Source: Bradyrhizobium algeriense (GTDB lineage Bacteria > Pseudomonadota > Alphaproteobacteria > Rhizobiales > Xanthobacteraceae). From it: a DNA stretch of 64,000 bases. This document shows, piece after piece, positions 53,888 through 62,721 of this stretch. Each line of letters opens with the position of its first letter. Position 1 is the first letter of the stretch. Location: NCBI RefSeq assembly GCF_036924595.1, contig NZ_JAZHRV010000001.1, positions 1,178,001 to 1,242,000 of the forward strand, given 5' to 3'. The notes below the pieces were generated by a model. The model saw only the letters and a list, made by a program, of their open reading frames with translations. It was not told the DNA's origin and did not search any database. A program made the position numbers and the translations under genes.

Positions 53888-54731
53888 TTTCGCCTATTTC
53901 CCGCGCAGAATGCGCACGAGGCGCCGCGATAGTGATCCTCCAGCATAGCAGAATCGAAATCGGCTGACTTCGTCCGGATGATGTGCTGCGCGAGCTTCAT
54001 CATTTCGGGCGGCAGCTTCATCTCTGAAATCTCGCTGAAATATTCCAACTCATTTCGGACCTCGTGTGCGAAGCGCAGCGTTACGCCGCGAAGACCGCGG
54101 CCCGTCGGCTCGAGCAGAAACGGCCGCTCGCGTGAGGACAGCACCACGCGCGCAAAGCCGACAACGGCCCTCTTGGCTCATCGCATCTCGGATCACCGCA
54201 AACGATTCCTGACTGATCTCCTCGCGCGGCATGATGTAGTACGGCTTCTCGAAATATCGCGAGTCGATCTGCCGGCGGGAAGGAAATGCTCGATTTGGAT
54301 TGTGCACGTGTTCTGCGGCCGCGGGAAAGTGACGGCTTCCTCCTGATCCTCCGTCATAATCGGCGGCACCCTCTTTGCCGGGCTCGTTGTGAAGGCTGGC
54401 GGGAACGGTTGGCGGGTTTTCACGGCGGGGCGGGGCGGCCAGCTCCGCCTCACCAGGCGCCGGGCGCTCGCGTCGCGCCTGCTCAAGGGCTCGGTCCTCG
54501 ACCAGCAGAAATTCGTTGTCGCCGACTTCATAGCCGCGCGCCTTGTCGGCTGCGTCTGGCTTGGCCAGTAACGGAATCGATGAGTTTCTGTTTGAGGCGA
54601 TGGCCTGTTCGCCGGTTGACCCGCCGGAAGGAGATCCGCTCGGCCGCCGAGATTGCGGAATAGAGCGCGATAGGACACGAGACGAAGGAGAGCTTCAGAT
54701 AGCCCTTCCAGTAGGGTCGGCACGCTGGCAC
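53718..54731 (-). pseudogene. Ku protein (NHEJ), frameshifted
   Basis: Pieces in several frames span a whole Ku: RPYWKGYLKLSFVSCPIALYSAISAAERISFRRVNRRTGHRLKQKLIDSVTG (54716-54560), ARGYEVGDNEFLLVEDRALEQARR (54545-54475), SRYFEKPYYIMPREEISQESFAVIRDAM (54260-54170), VLSSRERPFLLEPTGRGLRGVTLRFAHEV and MKLPPEMMKLAQHII (54147-53980), and RENVVNLMDMLRRSIAAGRP near 53850. The last runs to a stop at 53718. At least three single-base frameshifts occur. Ku would bind double-strand ends and recruit LigD; the matching ligase here is also only a fragment. Confidence 0.82.
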
Positions 54732-54853
54732 GGAAACTCCAACGCACAAAGGGCGCAAAAGCCAAGCCGATGGCCAAGGTCGCGGAGTCGACGGACGGAA
54801 GGGTCAGGAGTTCAGGGCGGCCTGTGTTCCACATCTCTGGCAGGAAAGTTCCG

Positions 54854-54984
54854 ATGGCCCTTGCGGAGACGCCCTATGCGCCATCGCTGATATAACGAGG
54901 AAGTTCATCGAGATTGCACAAGCCGACGTCCGAGATCCGGCTCAGATTTCCGCCCTCGCAATCAAGGAGATCGGCATCGAATAA
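54854..54984 (+). pseudogene. Short conserved protein, frameshifted
   Basis: MALAETPYAPSLI in one frame joins ADITRKFIEIAQADVRDP and ISALAIKEIGIE in the next, with one base lost near 54890. The result looks like a ~44-residue helical protein. Family unknown. Confidence 0.4.
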
Positions 54985-55563
54985 GGTCCTCTCACACCGG
55001 CTAACTACGGACCGCGAACTGGATGCGGGCGTCCCGCAGCAATGGGAACATCAAGCTAGGAACTAGCCGCTTCACATGGAATTAAATCCATAGGCCAGTC
55101 ACAAAGAAATGCTGGCCATGCACGGTCCCGCCGATAAAGCTCCATGACCACCTCAAGGTGGGGCCGTGCTCCAAGTCGGAGAAACAGTGTATGGCCGAGC
55201 CGAGCAAAGAAGGAGGTTGAGGCGCGAGCGTATCAACTTTGGGAACGAGCCCCGGCCGACCCGAAGGTCGGGGAAGATGAATTGTGGAACTTGGCTCAAT
55301 AGGAGTTGTGTAACGTGGATAAATCTTCGCCAATGCGCATCGCTGACTCTCTGTGACGCAATCGAGCGAGCCTATAGCGATCTGAGCAGCTCCCCAAGGA
55401 AGCCGCTTAAGGAGCTGCAGATGAAGAAGTCTGCCGTTGCTCGTTCTGCTGAAGTGCGCCGCAATCTTGCGAAGCCGCAATTAACTCAGGCGCTCCAGCG
55501 GACCCATTCCAGAAAAGCTCGATGCGAATAGAGAACGGCATAGCCCTGACCTATTGAAAACGG
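54985..55563. other. Intergenic stretch; possible 36-aa ORF at 55421-55531
   Basis: About 580 bases. The only gene-like item is a small plus-strand ORF, ATG 55421 to 55531, preceded by AAGGAG at good spacing. It encodes a basic peptide starting MKKSAVARSAEVRRN. A longer minus frame (55082-55480) has no recognisable pattern. Confidence 0.35.
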
Positions 55564-56416
55564 ATGAGAACTTCAGAAGCAAGTGTGGAAAAGCGAAAAT
55601 CATCTTCCAGGGACGTCTTGGCAGATGCAATCAAGCGGCGTCACGCGATTCTATTCGTTGGCGCAGGCGTCTCGATGGCTGTGGGTTGCCGTCTTGGCAA
55701 AGCCTCGTCGATCACCTGCTGAAAGAGCTCGATCTCAGTCCCGACGTGATCGATGGAATGAGCGACGGTTATCAACTGCTGGCCGAATTTTATCGCCTGA
55801 AGCAGGGTGGAATGGGTCCTTTACGAAGTTGGCTGGATCGAACTTGGAAAGTCGCTCCGGATCGGGTCGCCGAGTCGCAGCTTCATAAACTCATCGTCGA
55901 GCTCGACTTTCCAGCCATTTACACCACTAACTATGACCGCAACCTCGAAACGGCGTTCGAAGTCCACAATAAACCTTACGCAAAGATCGCGAATGCGAAG
56001 CAGATGGCCGATGCTGCGGATGGCGTGACGCATATCATTAAGTATCATGGCGACTTCGACGACGATGCGTCGCTGGTTCTGACCGAGACCGATTTTCTTG
56101 ACCGATTATCCTTCGACTCCCCTCTGGATATCAAGTTTCGCGCGGACGCCTTGGGTCGTATCATCTTGTTCATTGGATATAGCATGTCTGACCCCAACAT
56201 CCGCCTGTTATTGCACGGCATTTGGCAGACTTGGGAAAGATCAGGTCACCGAGATCATCGTCCGCGCTCGTTTGTATTCATGCCCTCATCGAACCCCGTG
56301 CAAGAGGCGATGCTCGCTGGGGAATTACGCTGTTGACGCCCGAAAGCGGAGCGTGCGCAGATGATGCGCTGGTGGCCTTCCTTGCAGATATCCAAGCAAG
56401 AACCCGCCCTTCATGA
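55564..56416 (+). pseudogene. SIR2-like domain protein, two frameshifts
   Basis: Three frames read as one ~285-residue SIR2-like (SIR2_2) protein. Frame 1 has VLADAIKRRHAILFVGAGVSMAVG (the NAD-binding GAG motif). After a lost T near 55683 comes LPSWQSLVDHLLKEL, FPAIYTTNYDRNLETAF (TNYD motif), HIIKYHGDFDDD (His of the active site) and ILFIGYSMSDPNIRLLL. After a lost base near 56315 comes RWGITLLTPESGACADDALVAFL to the stop at 56416. NAD-cleaving SIR2 proteins of this kind serve in several phage-defence systems; no partner gene is seen here. It may be dead or a sequencing artefact. Confidence 0.75.
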
Positions 56417-56605
56417 TCGCGAAGCCTGTTGGCTCCTATCGCGCTCTCACCACCATCCGGTGGCCGCTGCCACACGAAAAATCATGCCCGCTGCCTGCGA
56501 GAGTCTTGGGAAGGCGGGCCAACGCGGAGCAGCCACATAATTGTGGCTCGTCCGGCGGGGGCCATCGGACATCTATTCCTTGCCACCAGTTCTCGCCGTT
56601 TGCAG

Positions 56606-56689
56606 CTAACGCCAGAACAACGCGAGCAGCAGAATGACGGGAAGAGGAATGCCCAAGAGCCATAGCAGGGCGCCTCTGCCAAACGTCAT
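56606..56689 (-). CDS. 27-aa hydrophobic membrane peptide under EcfG control
   Basis: MTFGRGALLWLLGIPLPVIL is followed by a short Leu/Ala/Phe run ending WR: one hydrophobic segment with a short positive start. AGAGGAG precedes the ATG by 7 bases, and a perfect EcfG promoter lies 36 bases upstream. Small single-helix proteins of this sort are frequent in rhizobial stress regulons but are often missed because of their size. Function unknown. Confidence 0.7.
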   Translation of the reverse strand: MTFGRGALLWLLGIPLPVILLLALFWR

Positions 56690-56724
56690 CGTCAACTCCT
56701 CTTTTAGGTCTCTCTAGGATTCTA

Positions 56725-56749
56725 AACGAAAAAGCGCATCGGCAGTTCC
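56725..56749 (-). promoter_or_regulatory. EcfG-type promoter, left-facing member of a mirror pair
   Basis: Minus strand GGAAC (56749-56745), 16 bases, CGTT (56728-56725). Perfect match serving the 27-aa peptide gene. Confidence 0.87.
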
Positions 56750-56755
56750 CGAAAG

Positions 56756-56780
56756 GGAACAGAAGTTTGAACCGTGCGTT
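56756..56780 (+). promoter_or_regulatory. EcfG-type promoter, right-facing member of a mirror pair
   Basis: Plus strand GGAAC (56756-56760), 16 bases, CGTT (56777-56780). The two -35 elements form GTTCCC-GAAA-GGGAAC, so the sites are back to back with six bases between. The -10 covers the GTG at 56774, which rules that start out. Confidence 0.88.
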
Positions 56781-56815
56781 TGCACCACAGTATTGTTGAA
56801 CTGGAGGAGTTCATC

Positions 56816-57430
56816 ATGGCCTCGCGCACAGTGCCTAATGCCTTTTTCGGTTGGACCTGGTCAGCCGTACTGGCGGGAGTATTTGCTTCGTTGGTTGTCC
56901 AAATCCTGTTGACGATGCTGGGGTTCGGCATCGGTCTGCTCGCGATTGATGTCCCGACCGCTCAGGCCGCGCCTGCGGGCGCCAGCTGGGCCGCCTTCGT
57001 ATGGTGGGCGGTATCGGGCATCATCGCCGCCTTTACGGGCGGCGCGGTCGCAGCGGCCAATTCGCCCGATCAGACGGGTCTCGGGCGAGTGGGACATGCC
57101 CTGGCCGCCTGGTCGGTCGCAACCGTGGTCGTAGTAGCGGCAGCGGCAATGATCCCGGCGTCCGCCACCAGCGTTGCCAGCAACCTGGTCGGCCCGTCAT
57201 ACGCGGCAAGCGCCCGCGTCGCGGCCTTGTCGGGTGTGCCGAACCGCGAAACCGTCGGCTCGGCTGCCCGGTCTCCGACGCAAGCGCAAATCGAAGAGGC
57301 GCGCAAACACTTCGCCTATGTGATGTTTGCAAGCGTCTGCGCGCTGCTGCTTGGCGCCGGCGCTGCCTATGCGGCCGGGATGGCCACCACAAGTCAGGCT
57401 GTCAAGGAAGGGGCACGACCAGTTACGTAG
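56816..57430 (+). CDS. Four-helix integral membrane protein, stress type
   Basis: 204 residues with four hydrophobic segments (TWSAVLAGVFASLVVQILLTMLGFGIGLLA; WAAFVWWAVSGIIAAFTGGAVAA; ALAAWSVATVVVVAAAAMIPA; YVMFASVCALLLGAGAAYAAGMA). Similar proteins in Rhizobiales are labelled PhnA-like, a name with no proven function. Start ATG 56816 has GGAGGAG upstream. Under a perfect EcfG promoter; probably co-transcribed with the small gene at 57502. Confidence 0.82.
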   Translation: MASRTVPNAFFGWTWSAVLAGVFASLVVQILLTMLGFGIGLLAIDVPTAQAAPAGASWAAFVWWAVSGIIAAFTGGAVAAANSPDQTGLGRVGHALAAWSVATVVVVAAAAMIPASATSVASNLVGPSYAASARVAALSGVPNRETVGSAARSPTQAQIEEARKHFAYVMFASVCALLLGAGAAYAAGMATTSQAVKEGARPVT

Positions 57431-57501
57431 GAAGATTCGGGTCGCAGTTCGCCAACCGATGGAGCGCGGTCATTTTTCCGCGCCGGAGCGAGAGAACCAA
57501 C

Positions 57502-57732
57502 ATGCGCACGGAAATAAACGTTCTCGACAAGCCGATCGAGCGCATCAAAGACACCTGCGACCTCATGGGGATCGTCGGTGACTTTGAGCGGAGGCTTCCG
57601 GAACCCGAGACTTACCTTGAGGGCTTGGTTGCCGAAGGCGAAACCGATGAGGAGCGCTTGACCGTGAGCGGCCTTTCCTTCCTGAAGCGGAATTTTGGTC
57701 GGCAATCGTCCCAGGGAAGCGTCGCAGAATAA
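57502..57732 (+). CDS. Conserved hypothetical acidic protein, 76 aa
   Basis: MRTEINVLDKPIERIKDTCDLMGIVGDFERRLPEPETYLEGLVAEGETDEERL: a soluble, acidic, mostly helical protein without known domain. ATG 57502 lies 71 bases after the membrane protein stop with a moderate ribosome site (GCGAGAG). No promoter between the two genes was seen, so it likely shares the stress promoter at 56756. Confidence 0.65.
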   Translation: MRTEINVLDKPIERIKDTCDLMGIVGDFERRLPEPETYLEGLVAEGETDEERLTVSGLSFLKRNFGRQSSQGSVAE

Positions 57733-58271
57733 TCGGCGAGGCCATGCGTCGGATCATTGCGTGCGGTCATCTTGCATGGACCGATCAGCAGCAGCTATTC
57801 GACGTTGATCGGCCGCCTTGCGAGAGCGCGTCTCGGGCGCGAAGCCGATCCACAAGGGGTCTCCTGCGTTGAGTTGTCATGAAGAAAGACAGCTTTGCAG
57901 TGCGCATAGGAATATGCAGACGCTCGCTAAGAACAGTGGCAAGCCCACGAGTGTCAGGTTCGAACAGCGCAGACGGGGCGGCGGCTGGCAACAGCGCAAG
58001 CGGGAGATCTCACGGCAATTCGGCCGTCGTCTTGCGCCAGTCGAAACACCGTTCTAATCACCCGCGAACAGGACGGCCTGGACCACTTTATAGAAGTATG
58101 TGCCGGCAAGCTCGACAGTGAGAATGCCGAGGCTCCAATCACGAAGCACCTAAGATGGAAACTCTACGTCAGCCCGCCACCGTGGTGGAGAAGATCACGT
58201 TCTTCAACTGCGCCTACTCAGCGGCGGACAAGGTGTCAGAGTGCGGCGGCCTGGCTGATGAGGGAGGAGAT
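57733..58271. other. Stretch without recognised gene
   Basis: About 540 bases. A plus-strand run near 58055-58145 (HFIEVCAGKLDSENAEAPITKHL) looks coding but has no start or family. The rest shows nothing. Confidence 0.35.
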
Positions 58272-58443
58272 ATGAAACTTACTGCAGCAGGCCGCAGCGA
58301 TAGGGTTTGCCGGCGACATCATCGACGCCAAGACGGTCGTTATCCAATTTCTGAGAAATCGAATTCGCGAAACCGCGGGTTTGACGATTTTGGCCATCCA
58401 CCGTGCCGTCAAACTAATCGAACGAGATCAGTCCGGCGCCTAA
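58272..58443 (+). pseudogene. Small conserved protein with one-base insertion
   Basis: A very good ribosome site (GGAGGAGAT) leads to ATG AAA, but the open frame carrying the protein-like text LLQQAAAIGFAGDIIDAKTV, then FLRNRIRETAGL and AIHRAVKLIERD begins one base later (extra C near 58278). Without it the product would be about 56 residues. The stop overlaps the end of the convergent gene at 58440. Confidence 0.5.
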
Positions 58444-58652
58444 GTGCATGATTTCCGCTCAACTGCCATAATGCGCCAAGCTTCGTCCTTGAGTTCGTCG
58501 AGCTGATAGTCATCGCCGGTCTCAAGAGTTAAACGGCCCGGTTCGCAACACACGACGTCTTTGTCTCCCATCCAAAACGTCGCGCCAGTCGGGCCATGCG
58601 TGAGCCTGTCTCCATTCAATACGAATTGCTCTGCCGTCACTTTCATATGCAT
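58440..58652 (-). CDS. Conserved hypothetical protein, 70 aa
   Basis: MKVTAEQFVLNGDRLTHGPTGATFWMGDKDVVCCEPGRLTLETGDDYQLDELKDEAWRIMA: an all-beta then helical short protein with a Cys pair. The pattern is common in Bradyrhizobium, without a known role. The start is one of two in-frame ATGs, at 58652 or 58646, with AAGGG upstream. Confidence 0.7.
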   Translation of the reverse strand: MHMKVTAEQFVLNGDRLTHGPTGATFWMGDKDVVCCEPGRLTLETGDDYQLDELKDEAWRIMAVERKSCT

Positions 58653-59238
58653 GTTGCCAAACCCTTATTCGAACATCCACTCGCACAACGCCGGACATGC
58701 AATCTCTTTGCAAGCCGTGGAACGTGTCTTGGGCAGGAACGTTGATCGGCCTCCCGTATAGGAGAGCGCAAAGTGCCCAACAGCGACGGCGAAAAGCCCA
58801 TAACCGACGCGCAGAGGGACGCCTGCTTAACCCCCGAGGTGGCCTCCAGCGTCGTCGGCGCAAAGAGCTAGAGCTCTTCATGGAGTTAGTCCAGGCGACG
58901 CCAGACGCCACGAGATTCCTACGCTATCGGACGTAAATCGTTCCTAACGAATTTGCCAACTGGCCGGGGGGCCCACCTGAGGGAGGTTCGGCTTCATGGC
59001 GGGCCATCGCCACTTGCGGGATCAACGCGTCCCAGGTGGCACCGAGACGCCGCCGCCGGAATACCTCTGGAGACACGCGCTGGATCATTCGGAGATGATT
59101 ATCCCTGGTTTGACAGGGCGCATTTCCCTCACCTGCGTACCTAGCATCTCTCGTCTAGGTTCCAATGGAGGCGCGAACCACGTTGGCAACTGCAGGGGCG
59201 GCAGTCGCGTTGAATGTTGGGCAACGCAGGAGAATGCC
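58653..59238. other. Stretch without recognised gene
   Basis: About 585 bases. No gene or promoter consensus was recognised; the short open frames look like chance. Confidence 0.4.
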
Positions 59239-59679
59239 ATGCCGCGCAAGTCGATCTGGAGCCGCTACGGCTTTCTTTGGGTTACGCTCTCGCTCTTCCT
59301 GATCAGTTTGTCAGGCCACTGGATCTTTGGATGGGTTGCATTTGTGCGCGAGCAGCAAGACCACAGCGCAACCATTGAATTCAGCGGCTATTTCATCCAA
59401 ATGATGAGAGACACGCTTGAGAACTGGCAGTCGGAATTTCTGCAGTTGCTCTGGCAGGTCGCAGGACTCGCGATACTGTTGCACGTTGGGTCACCGCAGT
59501 CGAAAGAAGGCGATGATCGCATGGAAGCGAAAATCGATGCGATCCTGCTGGCTGTTGATTCCAAGAAAGCAGAGGCGGTCCTTAAAGAAATTGATGACGC
59601 CTATGAAGGTCGCCACACCGATAGGCACTTCGTCGAATCGCTGGAAAAGAACGGACGAACCAAACGGAGGAGAGATTAG
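59239..59679 (+). CDS. DUF6766 family membrane protein
   Basis: 146 residues. First helix WSRYGFLWVTLSLFLISLSGHWIFGWVAFV, then REQQDHSATIEFSGYFIQMMRDTLENWQSEFLQLLWQVAGLAILLHVGSPQSKEGDD, the DUF6766 pattern with two membrane segments. The C-terminal third is charged and helical (MEAKIDAILLAVDSKKAEAVLKEIDDAYEGRH). ATG 59239 follows GCAGGAGA. Unknown function. It converges with and overlaps the next gene by 4 bases. Confidence 0.82.
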   Translation: MPRKSIWSRYGFLWVTLSLFLISLSGHWIFGWVAFVREQQDHSATIEFSGYFIQMMRDTLENWQSEFLQLLWQVAGLAILLHVGSPQSKEGDDRMEAKIDAILLAVDSKKAEAVLKEIDDAYEGRHTDRHFVESLEKNGRTKRRRD

Positions 59680-60158
59680 TCCCAATAGGGGATGGCAGGA
59701 CGGGCGATCATGAGCCAGAAGATGATGAGTATGGCGGCGAACGCGGGAAAACCGAAGGCGAACCACCAACGGAAAAGACGCGTGTACTCGTAGGGTAGCG
59801 ATGAGTTTGACTTGACGGCGCGGATGGCAAGATCCCGCATGCGCATCTGCATCCACACCACTGGCAACCAGAAAGCGCCAGTCACAACATAAAGCAGAAT
59901 GGAAGCTGCGATCCATCCATCCCCGAGAGAATAGCCGCTCAACCAGGCGAGCCAGACCCCCGTAATTGGCTGAAGAACAATGGCGGTCGCGGTAAACAGG
60001 AAATCCGCCAGTACCACGGTCTGCGCAACGCCGGCCACCTCACGCGGTTCGCCGCGCAGATACGCCACAAGCAAAAAGAAGGCGATGCCGGCGCCGGTGC
60101 CGAGGAGGACGGCAGCGCCGATGACGTGTACCGTCTTGAGGAGGAGGTAAAACGTCAC
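59676..60158 (-). CDS. DUF2269-type integral membrane protein
   Basis: 160 residues with four membrane segments: FYLLLKTVHVIGAAVLLGTGAGIAFFLLVAYL at the start, then VLADFLFTATAIVLQPITGVWLAWLSG. His11 in the first helix is conserved in this family. Start is GTG 60158 with GGAGGA upstream, overlapping the stop of the upstream SDR gene as GTGA, so the two are co-translated. Third gene of the operon 61990-59676. Confidence 0.8.
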   Translation of the reverse strand: MTFYLLLKTVHVIGAAVLLGTGAGIAFFLLVAYLRGEPREVAGVAQTVVLADFLFTATAIVLQPITGVWLAWLSGYSLGDGWIAASILLYVVTGAFWLPVVWMQMRMRDLAIRAVKSNSSLPYEYTRLFRWWFAFGFPAFAAILIIFWLMIARPAIPYWD

Positions 60159-61429
60159 CGGTCCTCCCGGATCGCCATCGCCACCAAATTGAGCATCAGC
60201 ACCGGCCAGATCTTGAGCATGGGACCGAGCGGGTCGCTCCACAATCGCGGGACCAGGGCCGTCCCTATCACGATGTACGCTAACGAGATGATAAGCGCAG
60301 CCCACAAGCCATAACGGCTTAACGGCCGCGAAAGGATGGCCAGGCCAATGACGATATCGGCGAGGGCTCCTGCGGTAACGGTGAGGGCAGCGAAGTTTCC
60401 TTCCAGCCCGCCTTCCTGGAGCAAGGACATGCCGTGGTTCCAGCCCGGACCGAGCGAAATGACGCCGGTGACGATCCAGAACAGGCCGAAGACGCCGAAT
60501 ATGAGTGGCTTCAGTGAATACAGCCGCGCAAACCAACGCTCCTGAACTGACGCGGGTTCGCTTGCGAGCGCGGCTTCAACATCGCGCGGTGCGATTCCTG
60601 TCTCACGACGCCAAGGCTCCGGATCGCCGGTGGCACCGCGTCGCATTTCGGCTTGGGCTGTCGTGTTGATGGGTGTTCGCCAGCCGAATGTCTGGGCGAC
60701 GTTCCCCATTAGATAAAAGGACGAGGCAGCCCATGAAGGCAGCTTCAAAGGGCGAGCGGGTCGCCATCGCAGCCAGCGGCGGAAGAGAGCAACTGCATCG
60801 CTGAAAGTCATCTGCAGTGGCCCGGGCAAATCCAGCGCGATACGCGAGGGGGCGTTGGGTCTCGTGAAAAAGGCGATAGTCTCGACAACATCGTCCAGAT
60901 GCACTGGTTGAATGAGCGCCGTGTCGGGCATGACTGGCAAAATCGGCAACGACGCAAGGCCACGCAACAAAGCGCTGCCCCCGTAGGCGCCTCTGCCAAT
61001 CACAACGGAGGGACGCAGAACAACCCGATCGAGGTCGCGTGACGTCAGTGCCGCTTCGCCCTCCCGCTTAGTGCGCGAGAAGACGCTCGGGGTATCACGA
61101 TTTGCGCCAATGGCGGAAAGAAGGATGACGCGGCGGATGCCCTCCGATTCGCAAGCGGCGTAAAGCGCGCCGCTGCCCGAGATATGAACGCCATGCATAT
61201 CCTGCCCTTGCAGCGCTCCCGCTGCATTGATAACTGCGTCGATGCCTTTGAGAATTGGTTTCCAGTCGGCAGGGTCCGTCGTCTGAGCAAGATCGACGGC
61301 TACGTGACGCACCCCGCGCAGCCCCGTCGGGGAGCGCGACACCGATATGCACTCGTGCCCCTCGACGGAAAGCCGTGCGTGAATAGCAGATCCAATGAAA
61401 CCCGTGCCACCAACGATCAGGATGCGCAT
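60155..61429 (-). CDS. SDR/NAD(P)H-binding protein fused to a DoxX-like membrane domain
   Basis: 424 residues. N-terminal atypical SDR: MRILIVGGTGFIGSAIHARLSVEGHE, HVAVDLAQTTDPADWKPILKGIDAVINAAGALQ, VILLSAIGAN, VLRPSVVIGRGAYGG. The C-terminal ~120 residues form four membrane helices (LKPLIFGVFGLFWIVTGVISLGPGW; LADIVIGLAILSRPLSRYGLWAALIISLAYIVIGTAL), as in DoxX-like proteins. Such fusions occur in proteobacteria with unknown substrate. It lies three bases from the preceding gene and overlaps the following one. Confidence 0.87.
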   Translation of the reverse strand: MRILIVGGTGFIGSAIHARLSVEGHECISVSRSPTGLRGVRHVAVDLAQTTDPADWKPILKGIDAVINAAGALQGQDMHGVHISGSGALYAACESEGIRRVILLSAIGANRDTPSVFSRTKREGEAALTSRDLDRVVLRPSVVIGRGAYGGSALLRGLASLPILPVMPDTALIQPVHLDDVVETIAFFTRPNAPSRIALDLPGPLQMTFSDAVALFRRWLRWRPARPLKLPSWAASSFYLMGNVAQTFGWRTPINTTAQAEMRRGATGDPEPWRRETGIAPRDVEAALASEPASVQERWFARLYSLKPLIFGVFGLFWIVTGVISLGPGWNHGMSLLQEGGLEGNFAALTVTAGALADIVIGLAILSRPLSRYGLWAALIISLAYIVIGTALVPRLWSDPLGPMLKIWPVLMLNLVAMAIREDR

Positions 61430-61432
61430 AGA

Positions 61433-61990
61433 TTATTCCTGTGCTGGCTGGTTCCGGTGACGCAGACCACGGATCAACTCCTCCAGGTAGGGCAAAACTT
61501 CGAGGAGCGCGGTCAAGACCAGCATCGTGAAGATGTAAGGGACGGGTAGCGGTTGCTGCTTCAGCGTGAATGAAAAATCCGGCATACCAATGCCGAACAA
61601 TGCTGCGAAGGCTGGCCAGTGAAGTGCAATCACCAGCAGCAAGCCCGTTAGGGGAAGCATTTCGAGAACGCTGTGGACGTGCTGTTCGGCCGGCTGGATC
61701 TCGCGCATTGCCGATGCGTAGCGGACATCCCAAATGGCAGTCGCTTCATGAAGAATCAGAAACACGATCATAATCAGAATAACGCCCGATGTAATTTCAA
61801 AGCAAAGCGCAGCAAGCACCGGAATAGCCATTTCGCCGAACTGAAGAAGGTGCAGGATCGACTCTCTCCATCCGCTCGTCTTTTCGATATGGGCGGCGCG
61901 ATGACAGAGATAATCGGCAAAGCCAGCGGCAAGCCAAAGCGGCAGCACGAAATACATTAACGTTCCCCGCAGGACCTCGTCAGGCCCCAT
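61433..61990 (-). CDS. Integral membrane protein with conserved His/Glu residues
   Basis: 185 residues, about five membrane segments. Conserved-looking polar residues lie at the membrane edge: LCHRAAHIEKTSGWRESILHLLQFGEMA, ILHEATAIWDVRYA and PAEQHVHSVLEMLPLTG. The His/Glu pattern could bind a metal, as in membrane di-iron or hydroxylase-like proteins; this is a guess. ATG 61990 has a perfect AGGAGG seven bases upstream. First gene of a three-gene operon. Confidence 0.8.
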   Translation of the reverse strand: MGPDEVLRGTLMYFVLPLWLAAGFADYLCHRAAHIEKTSGWRESILHLLQFGEMAIPVLAALCFEITSGVILIMIVFLILHEATAIWDVRYASAMREIQPAEQHVHSVLEMLPLTGLLLVIALHWPAFAALFGIGMPDFSFTLKQQPLPVPYIFTMLVLTALLEVLPYLEELIRGLRHRNQPAQE

Positions 61991-61991
61991 A

Positions 61992-62423
61992 TCAAACCTC
62001 CTGTGCAACGCGTCTGGACGGATGAATCGGCAGCCGCCACAAACGTTCCTCTGGAGGGCCACCTCCAATCTTCGCCCTGCGGACCGCTTCGAATCCGTAA
62101 CCAGGTGATCGCTCGTGCAACATTAGATCGCGAGTAGTGGTTGTCGCCGCGGTCGAATTGAAATTTGCAACCGTTGGTTTCGGCCCTCTTGACGGGCAGC
62201 GTAACCGGGTGGTTTCGACGGCCGCGCTCGCTGCATTGGCGAAAGCGGAAGCAAAACGTGCTATGCAACCTACGAGTTCGAGCAGCTGTTGGTCCCACGC
62301 CGAGAGTGCAGCCAGTTTTGCTGGGTCGACCTTGCGCACGAGGACAGGTCTCGGCATCAGCCCCGTTCTGGGCGCTGCTTTTGAGGTATGGTTGGTGTTC
62401 CATCCGCTCCGGTCATCAATCAA
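61992..62423 (-). CDS. Doubtful ORF upstream of the membrane-protein operon
   Basis: 143 codons open in the same direction as the operon, ending just before the ATG at 61990. The middle has a helical run (VDPAKLAALSAWDQQLLELVGCIARFASAFANAAS). No family pattern, and no good ribosome site at its start. It may be a real leader gene or a chance frame in high-GC DNA. Confidence 0.25.
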   Translation of the reverse strand: MIDDRSGWNTNHTSKAAPRTGLMPRPVLVRKVDPAKLAALSAWDQQLLELVGCIARFASAFANAASAAVETTRLRCPSRGPKPTVANFNSTAATTTTRDLMLHERSPGYGFEAVRRAKIGGGPPEERLWRLPIHPSRRVAQEV

Positions 62424-62721
62424 CTATTGCGACTCCGCTGCGATGTCGGCAATTGCAGGGATCGTGGATTACTGAACAACTCCAAAGCATCTAACGCCAG
62501 GTTGGGAGTTGATCTTGACCGAACAATCGATGTTTTGCGAGCTTGGCCCTCGCCGCGGGTGCCTTGATATCGCGGCAGGGGGCGCCCGAACCCCAATATC
62601 TAACGCGACAAAGGGCGCTTCAGATCGAAGTATGATTGCTTTGCCATTTGTCTAGGAACCGTTTCGACCGCACAGCTTTATCATCGTCAGGCCGCTCGCG
62701 GTGTAAGGTGTGGGAGGCTGT
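62424..62721. other. Intergenic stretch, nothing recognised
   Basis: About 300 bases before the HAD gene. A GGAAC at 62657 has no matching -10. Confidence 0.45.

Noticed and set aside
55082..55480. 132-codon open frame on the minus strand
   Set aside because: No family or start context recognised; it overlaps the better small plus-strand ORF. Left undecided, not listed as a gene.
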